From NCBI RefSeq assembly GCF_900113875.1, contig NZ_FORA01000003.1:248001-312000 (forward strand): 64,000 nucleotides of DNA, read 5' to 3'. The notes beneath the pieces are model-generated. The model saw nothing but the letters and a program-made list of their open reading frames with translations, searched no databases and was not told the origin of the DNA. Of this stretch, positions 8,201 through 17,039 are shown piece by piece; the stretch's first letter is position 1; every line of letters starts with the position of its first letter. A program made the position numbers and the translations under genes. The DNA is from Jannaschia pohangensis (GTDB lineage Bacteria; Pseudomonadota; Alphaproteobacteria; Rhodobacterales; Rhodobacteraceae).

Positions 8201-8575
8201 ATGGACCTGATCGCACAGATCGAGGCGGAACAAGTCGCCGCTCTCGGCAACAACATTCCCGACTTCAAGGCCGGCGACACGATTCGCGTCGGCTTCAAGG
8301 TCACCGAAGGAACCCGCACCCGGGTTCAGAACTACGAAGGCGTCTGCATCAGCCGCAAGCACGGGTCCGGCATCGCCGGGTCGTTCACGGTCCGCAAGAT
8401 TTCCTTCGGCGAGGGCGTGGAGCGTGTGTTCCCCCTCCACTCGACCAACATCGACAACATCGAGGTTGTGCGTCGCGGTCGCGTTCGCCGCTCGAAGCTG
8501 TATTATCTGCGCACGCGTCGCGGCAAGTCGGCCCGGATCGTCGAGCAGACCAACTACCGCGCCCCCAAGGCCTGA
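8201..8575 (+). CDS. rplS: 50S ribosomal protein L19
   Basis: L19 lies at the 30S-50S interface. The 124-residue protein shows the family pattern: [60 protein letters not shown], and the basic block [26 protein letters not shown] precedes the ATG. It is followed closely by rpmE. Confidence 0.97.
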   Translation: MDLIAQIEAEQVAALGNNIPDFKAGDTIRVGFKVTEGTRTRVQNYEGVCISRKHGSGIAGSFTVRKISFGEGVERVFPLHSTNIDNIEVVRRGRVRRSKLYYLRTRRGKSARIVEQTNYRAPKA

Positions 8576-8586
8576 GGAGAGACCCG

Positions 8587-8808
8587 ATGAAAAAGGATCT
8601 GCATCCCGAATACCACCTCATCGACGTCAAGTTGGTCGATGGCACCGTGGTCCAGATGAAATCGACCTGGGGCAAGGAAGGCGATCAGATGTCGCTCGAC
8701 ATCGACCCCTCGGTCCACCCGGCCTGGAACGGCGGCACCTCGCGCCTGATGGACACCGGCGGCCGCGTGTCGAAGTTCAAGAACAAGTACGCGGGCCTCG
8801 GCTTCTGA
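8587..8808 (+). CDS. rpmE: 50S ribosomal protein L31
   Basis: This 73-residue L31 starts [19 protein letters not shown] and has the conserved [11 protein letters not shown] and [13 protein letters not shown] parts. It has no cysteines, so it is the zinc-independent form of L31. Only 11 bases separate it from rplS. The ribosome-binding site GAGGAGAG overlaps the rplS end. A strong terminator follows. Confidence 0.96.
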   Translation: MKKDLHPEYHLIDVKLVDGTVVQMKSTWGKEGDQMSLDIDPSVHPAWNGGTSRLMDTGGRVSKFKNKYAGLGF

Positions 8809-8832
8809 TCGACGCCCCGTCTTGTCCGGATG

Positions 8833-8860
8833 CGCCGCCCTTCGGGGCGGCGTTTTCGTT
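8833..8860 (+). terminator. Rho-independent terminator after rpmE
   Basis: CGCCGCCC (8833-8840), a TTCG tetraloop and GGGCGGCG (8845-8852) form a perfect 8-bp stem, followed directly by TTTTCGTTT. It ends the trmD-rplS-rpmE transcript. Confidence 0.88.
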
Positions 8861-8984
8861 TGCGGGATGGGCAAACGCGCCCTTTTTGCCAAACCTTCGC
8901 GGTTTCACGCGCCAAGCGATTCGCATCGCCTAGGCAAGACCCTGCCGAAGCGATAAGACCAAAAGAAAACGCAGGGGCCGGAAC

Positions 8985-9794
8985 ATGGCGCATATCATCG
9001 TTTTCGGAAACGAAAAGGGGGGCTCGGGCAAGTCGACCTCCTGCATGCACACGGCGACGGCGCTGGTGCGGGCCGGGCAACGTGTCGGCGCGCTGGACCT
9101 CGACCTTCGGCAGCGGACGTTCACGCGATACCTCGAAAACCGTGCCGAATACGGCGCGCGCCACGGCGTGCAATTGCCCAGCCCCGACGTCATGGGCTTG
9201 CCCAAGGTCGACCGCGCGGACCTGGCCGAGGGCGAGAACCCGTTCGACAAATCGCTGAGCCTGGCGGTCGCCAAGCTGGAAGAAACCAGCGATTACATCA
9301 TCATCGACTGCCCCGGCAGCCACACGCGGCTCAGTCAGGTCGCCCACAGCCTGGCCGACACCCTGGTCACGCCGCTCAACGACAGTTTCGTCGATTTTGA
9401 CCTTCTGGCCCGGATCGACCCCGACTCCTCCAAGATCCTTGGGCCCTCGGTCTATTCCGAGATGGTCTGGCATGCCCGCCAGCTGCGCGCCAAGGCGGGG
9501 CTGAAGCCGATCGATTGGATCGTCCTGCGCAACCGACTCGGGGCGCAGGAGATGCACAACAAGCGCAAGATGGGGCAGGCGCTCGAGGATCTGGCCAAGC
9601 GGATCGGCTTCCGCGTGGCGCCCGGCTTCACGGAACGCGTTATTTTTCGCGAACTCTTTCCGCGCGGGATGACGCTTTTGGACCTCAAGGACATCGGCGT
9701 TGCCAATCTGAACCTGTCGAATGTCGCCGCACGCCAAGAAGTTCGCGACCTGATCAAGGCGTTGAACCTTCCCGGCGTGGATGTCGTTTTCTAA
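8985..9794 (+). CDS. mipZ: Division-plane positioning ATPase MipZ
   Basis: MipZ is a ParA-like ATPase that forms a pole-to-midcell gradient with ParB and blocks FtsZ assembly near the poles in alphaproteobacteria. The 269-residue protein has the deviant Walker A KGGSGKST (11-18), DLDLRQ (38-43), and TSDYIIIDCPGSHTRLSQ as Walker B. It keeps the MipZ-type tail RELFPRGMTLLDLKDIGVAN. It is transcribed alone after the rpmE terminator. Confidence 0.93.
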   Translation: MAHIIVFGNEKGGSGKSTSCMHTATALVRAGQRVGALDLDLRQRTFTRYLENRAEYGARHGVQLPSPDVMGLPKVDRADLAEGENPFDKSLSLAVAKLEETSDYIIIDCPGSHTRLSQVAHSLADTLVTPLNDSFVDFDLLARIDPDSSKILGPSVYSEMVWHARQLRAKAGLKPIDWIVLRNRLGAQEMHNKRKMGQALEDLAKRIGFRVAPGFTERVIFRELFPRGMTLLDLKDIGVANLNLSNVAARQEVRDLIKALNLPGVDVVF

Positions 9795-9954
9795 CTTCCT
9801 GCGTCGCAATAGCTGGTTGACCTCCCTCGCGGGCCTTGCGACGCTATGGATAGCCCGCGCATCAACGCGCAGCTAATGTGAGCCGTCCGCAAAGAACGGC
9901 CCCGGAGCCCCACCACGGCGCCGGTCACGATCCACGACAGGGAGAAGTGGAAAA

Positions 9955-10941
9955 ATGAAGAAGTTTCTGATTACGACGGCCTTCGCCGCCGCATCGGCGA
10001 CCGCGATGTTCGCGGGTGCCGCACAGGCAGACGGCCACGCCGCCTGCGGTGAGATCACGATCACCGAAATGAACTGGGCCTCGGCCGCAGTTGTCACCAG
10101 CGTCGCCTCGTTCCTGATGGAGCAGGGCTATGGCTGCGACGTCACCAAGGTGCCGTCCTCGACCACGCCGTCGCTGGCTTCCGTCTCCGAGACGGGCAAG
10201 CCCGACATCGTCACCGAGCTGTGGATCAACGGCACCCCCGCCTACAAGGAATTGTCCGAGGCGGGCACGATCACGACCCTGACCGACGTCCTGCTGCCCG
10301 GCGGCGTCGAGGGTTGGTGGATCCCCACCTACCTCGCCGAAGCCCACCCCGAGCTGACAACGTTGGAAGGCCTTCTGGCCAACCCCGACCTGGTCGGCGG
10401 TCGCTTCCACCAGTGTCCCGAAGGCTGGGGCTGCAAGAACACGAACGCGGGCATCATCCGGGCGCTTGACCTGGAAGGCGCGGGATTCGAGATCTTCCAG
10501 CACGGCTCGGGCGAGACGATGGCAACCTCGATCGCATCCGCCGTCGAGAACCAGGAGCCCTGGCTCGGCTACTACTGGGGGCCGACCAGCGTTCTGGGCA
10601 AGTACGACATGACCATGGTCGACCTCGGCGAGTACAACGAGGAAGCCCACACCTGCAACTCGGATCCCGATTGCGAAGACGTGGGCATGTCGTCCTATCC
10701 GGTCGGTCCCGTGAAGACGGTCGTCACGACCAGCTTTGCCACGGATCACCCCGACCTGGCCGAGCTGATGACCAACCTCACCTTCACCAACGATCAGATG
10801 AACACCATCCTCGCCTGGCAGGAAGCGAACAACGCCTCGCCGGACGAGACGGCGGTCTACTTCCTGACGAACTATTCGGACGTCTGGTCCGGTTGGGTGA
10901 ACGATGCGGCCCGCGAAAAGCTGGCCGGTCTGATCAAGTGA
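9955..10941 (+). CDS. Glycine-betaine-type ABC transporter substrate-binding protein
   Basis: This periplasmic binding protein (OpuAC/ProX fold) has a signal peptide (KKFLITTAFAAASATAMFAG, cleavage near AQA-DG). The mature 300-residue part carries several Cys pairs (HAACGEI, QCPEGWGCKN, CNSDPDCEDV) likely to form disulfides, and aromatic patches (EGWWIPTYLAEAHPEL, WLGYYWGPTS) of the kind that form a quaternary-amine cage. It is the first gene of a three-gene transporter. A hairpin after it probably lowers permease and ATPase expression. The actual ligand may be another quaternary amine. Confidence 0.87.
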   Translation: MKKFLITTAFAAASATAMFAGAAQADGHAACGEITITEMNWASAAVVTSVASFLMEQGYGCDVTKVPSSTTPSLASVSETGKPDIVTELWINGTPAYKELSEAGTITTLTDVLLPGGVEGWWIPTYLAEAHPELTTLEGLLANPDLVGGRFHQCPEGWGCKNTNAGIIRALDLEGAGFEIFQHGSGETMATSIASAVENQEPWLGYYWGPTSVLGKYDMTMVDLGEYNEEAHTCNSDPDCEDVGMSSYPVGPVKTVVTTSFATDHPDLAELMTNLTFTNDQMNTILAWQEANNASPDETAVYFLTNYSDVWSGWVNDAAREKLAGLIK

Positions 10942-10955
10942 TCTGATACGACAGG

Positions 10956-10980
10956 AGCGGGCCCGGAAGGGCCCGCTTTC
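10956..10980 (+). terminator. Hairpin between binding protein and permease
   Basis: AGCGGGCCC (10956-10964), a GGAA loop and GGGCCCGCT (10969-10977) give a perfect 9-bp stem followed by TTC. The short T-run suggests partial termination, which would leave the binding protein made in excess of the membrane parts, as is common in ABC operons. Confidence 0.65.
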
Positions 10981-11036
10981 ACATCGGGCAGCAGCATGAT
11001 CTGCGCCGCAAGAAGAATGAACGTCCGGGGAAAACG

Positions 11037-12074
11037 ATGGCCACATACGACAAGCTGTTCGAGGCGACTGGCCTTGAAAACTGGTGCAACAGCGGAGTGG
11101 AGGGGGCTGCGGAAAAGCCCATGACCATGGCCGAGCTGATGGCCCAGGCTTCCGGCAATGCCCCCGAGACGTCGATCCTGGACTTGCCGTTCCCGTCCCT
11201 CGATGCCCTGAACAAATCCTGCGACGCCGTCCCGCGGTCCCGCGACATGACCGAAGGGGTGGAGCAGGGCTTTCTGGCGCTCAAGGATCCGTTGAAAGTC
11301 GTCCTCGACCCGCTGACGCAACCGCTCAGCTGGATGTTGGATGCCGCACTCGACACGTTTCAGGCGGTTCCCTGGTTCATCATGATCCCGCTGCTCGTCG
11401 CGTTGACCTGGTTCGCGTCGCGCAAGGTCGGCGTCACCGTCCTCGTGGCTGCAACCTTCGTGTTCATGGCGTTCATCGATTTTTATCACGACGCGATCCA
11501 GACGCTGTCGATCGTGTTCGTCTGCACAATCATATCCGTCGCTTTGGGGGTTCCCATCGGCATCGCCATGTCGCGGTCGAACACGTTGCAACGGATGGCC
11601 ATCCCGGTTCTGGACATGCTCCAGACCCTTCCGACCTTCGTATACCTGATCCCGCTCATCTACCTGTTCTCGGTCACGGAATCGAAGCTCTACGGCATCG
11701 CGATCATCCTTTATGCCATCGTGCCGGTGATCCGCCTGACCGATCTGGGCATCCGCCTGGTCGACAAGGACGTGATCGAGGCGGCCGACGCCTTCGGGAT
11801 GTCGAAACGACAGAAACTCTGGGGCGTGCAGGTGCCGCTGGCCCTGCCCAACATCATGGCGGGCATCAACCAGACCATCATGATGTCGCTCGCCATGGTC
11901 GTGATCGCCTCGCTGGTCTCGGCCCCGGGACTGGGCGTCAAGGTTCTGGCGGGCATCCGAAACCTGGAACTGGGCGTGGGCCTGGTCGCGGGCTTCTGCA
12001 TCGTCCTTCTCGCGGTCGTCCTCGACCGCTCCACCAAGGCCGCACTTGGCCGCATCGACTCGAGCGCGCGCTGA
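11037..12074 (+). CDS. Glycine-betaine-type ABC transporter permease
   Basis: This 345-residue permease has a long polar N-terminus (about 100 residues), then at least six membrane segments from AVPWFIMIPLLVALTWFAS onward. The EAA loop reads EAADAFGMSKRQKLWGVQVP. A tail of the kind found in ProW-like permeases follows. It lies immediately before the ATPase gene, whose ATG shares one base with its stop. It would import betaine-like osmolytes with its neighbours. Confidence 0.9.
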   Translation: MATYDKLFEATGLENWCNSGVEGAAEKPMTMAELMAQASGNAPETSILDLPFPSLDALNKSCDAVPRSRDMTEGVEQGFLALKDPLKVVLDPLTQPLSWMLDAALDTFQAVPWFIMIPLLVALTWFASRKVGVTVLVAATFVFMAFIDFYHDAIQTLSIVFVCTIISVALGVPIGIAMSRSNTLQRMAIPVLDMLQTLPTFVYLIPLIYLFSVTESKLYGIAIILYAIVPVIRLTDLGIRLVDKDVIEAADAFGMSKRQKLWGVQVPLALPNIMAGINQTIMMSLAMVVIASLVSAPGLGVKVLAGIRNLELGVGLVAGFCIVLLAVVLDRSTKAALGRIDSSAR

Positions 12075-13129
12075 TGACCGACAATATCAAGATCTCGATC
12101 CGCAACCTGTACAAGATCTTCGGCCCCAACCCGAAGATGGCACTGGAAAAGGTCCGCGCGGGCATGGGCAAGCCAGAGCTGCTGGCCGATTACAACCATG
12201 TGCTCGGCCTCCAGGATATCAACGTCGACATGCAGGCGGGCCAGATCACCGTCATCATGGGGCTGTCGGGATCGGGGAAATCCACCCTGATCCGGCACCT
12301 CAACCGCCTGATCGAACCCACGGCGGGCGAAGTCATCGTCAACGGCGAGGACGTGCTGGCCTATGATCAGCCACGCCTCGCCAAGCTGCGCCAGAACACG
12401 ATGTCGATGGTGTTCCAGAAGTTCGCCCTGTTTCCGCATCGCACCGTGCTGCAAAACGCCGGCATGTCCCGCATCGTGCGCGGCGAAGGGGCGTCGGTGG
12501 GGGCGACCGAAGGGGACAAATGGCTCAAGCGGGTCGGACTTGGCGGCTATGGCAGCCACTACCCGGCACAGCTTTCGGGCGGCATGCAGCAACGTGTCGG
12601 CATCGCCCGCGCCCTGTCTTCCGACAGCGAGATCATGTTGATGGACGAAGCCTTCAGCGCGCTCGACCCGTTGATCCGCACCGACATGCAGGACCTTCTG
12701 CTGGAATTGCAGCGCGAGTTGCAGAAGACCATCGTCTTCATCACCCATGATCTGGACGAGGCGTTGAAGCTGGCCGACCATCTGGTGATCCTGAAGGACG
12801 GCGCCATCGTCCAGCAGGGGGAGCCGCAGGATATCCTGCTGCATCCGAACGATCCCTACATCATCGACTTCATCGCCGACATCAACCGCGCCCGGGTGCT
12901 GCGCGTGGCGTCGGTCATGGAGGAAACCGAGCGCGAGGGATCGGGCCTTGCCGGTGAGGTCCAGTGGGACCAGAACCTGGAGTCGGTCATCGCCCTGTCG
13001 GGTGGGGATACCAACCTGCACTACCGCGTCATGCGGGATGGCAAGCAGGTCGGCCTTCTGCACATGCGCGACCTCGTCATCGCACTGGTCCCGGTCGAGG
13101 CCGCGGACCCCGCGCGCCAGGTGGCCTGA
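12074..13129 (+). CDS. Glycine-betaine-type ABC transporter ATP-binding protein
   Basis: The ATPase is 351 residues. It has Walker A GLSGSGKST (63-71), the signature LSGGMQQRVGIARAL (about 166-180), Walker B LMDEAFSALD and the switch His in FITHDLDEAL. As in ProV, an extra N-terminal helical part (PKMALEKVRAG) precedes the core, and a C-terminal regulatory part of about 70 residues follows DFIADINRARVLRV. The start at 12074 overlaps the permease stop by one base. The frame is also open far upstream, but that stretch is the shadow of the permease. Confidence 0.93.
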   Translation: MTDNIKISIRNLYKIFGPNPKMALEKVRAGMGKPELLADYNHVLGLQDINVDMQAGQITVIMGLSGSGKSTLIRHLNRLIEPTAGEVIVNGEDVLAYDQPRLAKLRQNTMSMVFQKFALFPHRTVLQNAGMSRIVRGEGASVGATEGDKWLKRVGLGGYGSHYPAQLSGGMQQRVGIARALSSDSEIMLMDEAFSALDPLIRTDMQDLLLELQRELQKTIVFITHDLDEALKLADHLVILKDGAIVQQGEPQDILLHPNDPYIIDFIADINRARVLRVASVMEETEREGSGLAGEVQWDQNLESVIALSGGDTNLHYRVMRDGKQVGLLHMRDLVIALVPVEAADPARQVA

Positions 13130-13156
13130 CACCACCCGAACGCCGAAGACCCCGCC

Positions 13157-14173
13157 TCAGTAGTAGCGCAGGGTCTTCGTCTTGCCCCGGAACACCCAAT
13201 AGGCAAGCGCCGTATATCCCAGGATCGTCGGCACCACGAAGAGCGCGCCGATGAGGATGATCATCAGGCTTTCTGGCGCGCTCGCCGCCTCCCAGAGGGT
13301 CAGCTTTTCGGGGACGACGTAGGGATAGAAGCTGTAGGCCAGCCCGAGGAACGCCAAGGTGAACAGGCCCAGGGCCGAGACGAACGGCCCCCAGGCCCCC
13401 TTGTCATCGCTGCGCGGCAGGGACGCGAGCGACCGCCACAGGAACGCCAGAAGCGCCAGCGACAGGATCGGCAGGGGCGACAGCCAGAGCATGTCGGGCC
13501 AGACGAACCACCGCTCCCAGATGCGGGGCGACACCAGCGGCGTGGCGAGCGAAATCGCCCCGATCCCGGCAGCAAGGCCCCAGATGCAGTTGCGCGCCCA
13601 TCTGACGGCATCGCGCTGCAACACGCCCTCGCCCTTCAGGATCAGCCAGGTCGCCCCGATGAAGGCATAGCCGAGGGTCAGCGCCAAGGCACAGAGCACC
13701 GCGAAGGCCAGCGTTCCGGCCGTGATTTCCAGCCCCATCACGTAGAGGCCGAGCATGAACCCCTGCGCCAGCGTCGCCATCAGGGACCCGGCGAAGAACA
13801 TCCAGTTCCAGAGGTTTTTATACTTGGCCCGGGCCTTGACGCGGAATTCGAACGACACGCCCCGCAGGATCAGCCCGACCAGAAGGAAGAACACCGGCAG
13901 GTACAGCGTCGTCAGGATCAGGCCATGCGCCGACGGGAAAGCAACCAGCAGCAGGCCGATCGCCAGCACGAGCCAGGTCTCGTTCGCGTCCCAGAACGGG
14001 CCGATGGAGGCGACCATCATGTCCCGCTCCTGATCGTCGGCGGCGAAGGGGGTCAGGATCCCGACCCCCAGATCGTAGCCGTCAAGGATCACATAGAGCA
14101 GGATCGATCCACCCATGAGGGCGGCAAAGACGAAGGGCAACCAGATTTCCGGCAGATATCCGAACAGTTCCAT
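13157..14173 (-). CDS. cydB: bd-type quinol oxidase subunit II
   Basis: This 338-residue partner of CydA in the terminal quinol oxidase has eight or nine membrane segments. It shows the family start LPEIWLPFVFAALMGGSILL, the GYDLGVGIL motif and the FWDANETWLVLA region. It lies four bases after cydA on the same strand. The short subunit II and the matching CydA type suggest a cyanide-insensitive (CIO-like) oxidase. It converges with the betaine transporter operon. Confidence 0.94.
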   Translation of the reverse strand: MELFGYLPEIWLPFVFAALMGGSILLYVILDGYDLGVGILTPFAADDQERDMMVASIGPFWDANETWLVLAIGLLLVAFPSAHGLILTTLYLPVFFLLVGLILRGVSFEFRVKARAKYKNLWNWMFFAGSLMATLAQGFMLGLYVMGLEITAGTLAFAVLCALALTLGYAFIGATWLILKGEGVLQRDAVRWARNCIWGLAAGIGAISLATPLVSPRIWERWFVWPDMLWLSPLPILSLALLAFLWRSLASLPRSDDKGAWGPFVSALGLFTLAFLGLAYSFYPYVVPEKLTLWEAASAPESLMIILIGALFVVPTILGYTALAYWVFRGKTKTLRYY

Positions 14174-14177
14174 GTCG

Positions 14178-15608
14178 CTACTCCGCCGGGACCGCGCCGC
14201 GATCTTCGCGCGCGATGATGTCGACCATGGCCTCGCCCGAAGCGGGCGTCAGGCTTTCGAGGGGTTCGTCGTGCCGCGCCTTGGTCGCGAGGTACAGGAT
14301 CACGCCGATATAGGCCAAGAGCAGCACCGCATAGATGACCAGATAGCCGATCAGCGTCGACAGGACCAAGGGGGCGGGCACATCGGCGACTGCGGCTTCG
14401 GTGGTCAGGACACCCTGAACCAGCCACGGCTGACGCCCGATCTCGGTCGTGTACCAGCCCGCAAGGGTGGCGACCCATCCCGACAGCGCCATGGGCACCA
14501 GCGCGATCAGCATCGGCTTGGGCAGGCGGTTGATCCGGAAGCGACGGCCCTGATCGTCCTTGCGCATCATCAGCGCGACCGACAGCCAGCTGAGCACCAG
14601 CATGGCCATGCCCGTGCCGACCATCACGCGGAACGACCAGAACACCTTGCCGACCGGCGGGTGCAGGACCGTGCCATCTTCCGCCACGAAATCGTTCAGA
14701 CCGGGCACGACGCCCGCCGGGTCGTGGGTCAGGATGATCGAGGCAAGGTTCGGGATCGAAATCTCGAAATCGTTGGACCGCGTCTCCTCGTTCGGCAGGG
14801 CAAAGAGAACCAGCGGGACGTTGCCCTGCGTCTCCCAGTTGCCTTCCATGGCGGCGACCTTCTGGGGCTGATGCTCCAGCGTGTTCAGGCCGTGGAAATC
14901 GCCCATCAGAATCTGGGCCGGGATCAGCAGCGCCGCGAACCCGAGCGCCACCCGCATCGAGGAGCGGACCGAGTCCTTGCGGTCGCCGCGCAGCCAGCGA
15001 TAGGCCGAGATGCCCGCGATCAGGAAGGCGACGGTCAGGCCGGATGCCAGCAGCATGTGGATCAGGCGATACGGCATCGACGGGTTGAAGATGATGGCCC
15101 ACCAGTCGGTCGCATGGGCCACGCCGTCGATCATCTCGAACCCCTGGGGCGTGTGCATCCAGCTGTTCAGCACGATGATCCAGAAGGTCGACATGGTCGT
15201 CCCGAAGGCCACGAGGAAGGTTGCAAGTGTATGGAGCCACCCCGGCACGCGGGAAAAGCCAAACAGCATGATGCCGATGAATACCGCTTCGAGGAAGAAG
15301 GCCGTCATCACCTCATAGGCCAGAAGCGGCCCCGCGATGTTGCCCACGCTTTCCATGAAGCCGGGCCAATTGGTGCCGAACTGGAACGACATGGTGATGC
15401 CCGACACCACACCCATGGCGAACGAAAGCGCGAAAACCTTCACCCAGAAACGGTAAGCCTCCATCCACTTCAATTCGCCCGTCCACTGAAAGCGCAGCTT
15501 GAAGAACAGAAGGAACCAGCCGAGCGCGATGGTGATCGTCGGGAACAGGATGTGAAACGAGATGTTGGCCGCGAACTGGATGCGGCTCAGGATCAGGGTG
15601 TCCATCAT
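14178..15608 (-). CDS. cydA: bd-type quinol oxidase subunit I (cyanide-insensitive type)
   Basis: This 476-residue haem subunit oxidises ubiquinol and reduces oxygen to water. The family marks are present: ILSRIQFAANISFHILFP with haem-ligand His19, the PYRLIHMLLASG helix, and QPQKVAAMEGNWETQG with the quinol-loop Lys/Glu. The GWYTTEIGRQPW segment follows a short Q-loop, typical of CIO rather than E. coli CydA. Two Met codons lie at the start; the first (15608) overlaps the end of the regulator gene by four bases. Confidence 0.95.
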   Translation of the reverse strand: MMDTLILSRIQFAANISFHILFPTITIALGWFLLFFKLRFQWTGELKWMEAYRFWVKVFALSFAMGVVSGITMSFQFGTNWPGFMESVGNIAGPLLAYEVMTAFFLEAVFIGIMLFGFSRVPGWLHTLATFLVAFGTTMSTFWIIVLNSWMHTPQGFEMIDGVAHATDWWAIIFNPSMPYRLIHMLLASGLTVAFLIAGISAYRWLRGDRKDSVRSSMRVALGFAALLIPAQILMGDFHGLNTLEHQPQKVAAMEGNWETQGNVPLVLFALPNEETRSNDFEISIPNLASIILTHDPAGVVPGLNDFVAEDGTVLHPPVGKVFWSFRVMVGTGMAMLVLSWLSVALMMRKDDQGRRFRINRLPKPMLIALVPMALSGWVATLAGWYTTEIGRQPWLVQGVLTTEAAVADVPAPLVLSTLIGYLVIYAVLLLAYIGVILYLATKARHDEPLESLTPASGEAMVDIIAREDRGAVPAE

Positions 15609-16156
15609 GCTTTTTTCCTCCGGAACGGGTTCAGATTGGGCGCCTTGTCGAGCAGTCCGCCCAACTTGCGACCCATGGTCATCAGCTGGACCAGACGTTC
15701 GGTCTCCAGCCGGTTCATCTCATCGTGGAACTGGGTCATCATCTCGATCAGCTCCCGCAATTCGGCGATGCGCGCCTCGGCATAGGGGTCGCCTTGCGGC
15801 CCCTGCATCTCGAGCTCGCGCAGCTTGGTCAGGGTGGGGTCGATTTCCCGCTTGCGGCGTTCCGCGATCAGGGTCCGCACGATCTCCCACAGGTCGTCGG
15901 GCGTGGTGAAATAGTCCCGGCGGTCACCTTGTACATGGCGCAGGCGGACGAGGTTCCAGCTCTGCAACTCCTTGAGGCCCATGGACGTGTTCGAGCGACT
16001 GATCGACAGGGCGGTGGTGATGTCCTCGGCATTGAGCGGCGCCTCGGACAGGAACAGCAGGGCATAGATCTGGCCCACGGTGCGATTGATCCCCCACCGG
16101 TTTCCCATCTCTCCGAAATGCAGGATAAAGTCCTGTTGCAGCGGTGTCAGCGTCAT
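15605..16156 (-). CDS. GbsR/MarR-like transcriptional regulator
   Basis: This 183-residue winged-helix regulator of the GbsR group (MarR superfamily) has the family opening LQQDFILHFGEMGNRWGINR, a recognition region ALSISRSNTSMGLKELQSWN, and wing RLRHVQGDRRDYFTTPDDLW. A C-terminal helical dimer part follows. It overlaps cydA by four bases and is the first gene of the cyd operon, so it probably controls the oxidase and itself. The palindrome at 16165-16186, just upstream of its start, is the likely operator. Confidence 0.88.
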   Translation of the reverse strand: MTLTPLQQDFILHFGEMGNRWGINRTVGQIYALLFLSEAPLNAEDITTALSISRSNTSMGLKELQSWNLVRLRHVQGDRRDYFTTPDDLWEIVRTLIAERRKREIDPTLTKLRELEMQGPQGDPYAEARIAELRELIEMMTQFHDEMNRLETERLVQLMTMGRKLGGLLDKAPNLNPFRRKKA

Positions 16157-16164
16157 GATTCCGT

Positions 16165-16186
16165 CATTTCAGTAATTTCTGAAATG
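16165..16186. promoter_or_regulatory. Probable operator of the cyd operon
   Basis: CATTTCAG (16165-16172) and CTGAAATG (16179-16186) form a perfect 8-bp inverted repeat around six bases (TAATTT), 9 bases upstream of the regulator's ATG. The size and position match an autoregulated winged-helix binding site. Its use by the GbsR-like regulator is inferred. Confidence 0.6.
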
Positions 16187-16229
16187 CATGTATCGCCTTG
16201 AACCACGGGGTAAAGGGGGGTGCGACAAC

Positions 16230-17018
16230 TTAGCGGCGCGTGTCGAACTCTCCCAATCGTCGCTCCAGTCGGCGCAGGCCCAGACTGAGAATGATGGTCA
16301 TCGTCAGATAGAGCAAAGCGACGACGTTGTAGGTCTCGAAATACTGGAAATTGCCCGCGGCAGTGACCTTGCCGATCTGCGCGATGTCCAGAACGCCGAC
16401 GACCGAGACGAGCGAGGAATCCTTGACCATCGCCACGAAATCATTGCCGAGCGGTGGCAGGATCGTGCGAACGGCCTGCGGGAAGACGATGTGGCGAAAC
16501 CGCTGAAACCGCTTGAGACCCAATGACTTGGCTGCCTCGATCTGGCCCGGGTCGACCGATTGCAGACCGGCGCGGAAAACCTCGGCGATGAACGACGAAT
16601 AGGCGATGACCAGCGCCAGGATCGCCCGCCAGAGCAGCGGAAAATCCCGTGTCCGCACCTCGGGCAAACCCGCCCAGTTCCATAGCGCCACCAAGCCCGG
16701 CGCAAAGACGAAAGCGACATAGAGGAGCAGGACGAGGATCGGGATGCCGCGTATGATCTCGATATAGAAGCGGGCGACTTGACGCAGGATCACCGACTGC
16801 GACAACGACATTAGCGCGAGGGCCAGTCCCAGAAGGGAAGCGGCGGCAAAGCTGACCACCGTCACGAAGACCGTGATCCAGACCCCCTTGCGCAGCGTGG
16901 ACAGGACCTGTCGCGTGCCATCGTCGACCAGCACCACGACATAGGCCGTCCCCAGAAGGACGGCCACAGCCAGCAACCACCAAGGGAAATCGTCTTCCCC
17001 GTTGGATGTGCGACGCAT
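16230..17018 (-). CDS. Amino-acid ABC transporter permease
   Basis: This 262-residue HisM/GlnP-type permease has several membrane segments and the EAA-type loop EAAKSLGLKRFQRFRHIVFP. The family region IEIIRGIPILVLLLYVAFVF is clear. It follows the binding-protein gene with a 21-base gap. No ATPase or second permease lies beside it, so it must borrow an ATPase or work as a homodimer. Confidence 0.9.
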   Translation of the reverse strand: MRRTSNGEDDFPWWLLAVAVLLGTAYVVVLVDDGTRQVLSTLRKGVWITVFVTVVSFAAASLLGLALALMSLSQSVILRQVARFYIEIIRGIPILVLLLYVAFVFAPGLVALWNWAGLPEVRTRDFPLLWRAILALVIAYSSFIAEVFRAGLQSVDPGQIEAAKSLGLKRFQRFRHIVFPQAVRTILPPLGNDFVAMVKDSSLVSVVGVLDIAQIGKVTAAGNFQYFETYNVVALLYLTMTIILSLGLRRLERRLGEFDTRR

Positions 17019-17039
17019 CAGGCGCAGATCCCGGGGGGA

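Noticed and set aside
8068-8808. A 246-codon frame spanning the rplS leader, rplS and rpmE
   Set aside because: It is only the rpmE frame left open upstream; rplS in another frame has clear family sequence. The real rpmE starts at 8587.
14115-15785. A 556-codon open frame opposite cydA
   Set aside because: It is composed of Arg, Gly, His and Asp in shadow-like order, and the cydA and regulator frames on the other strand are clearly real.
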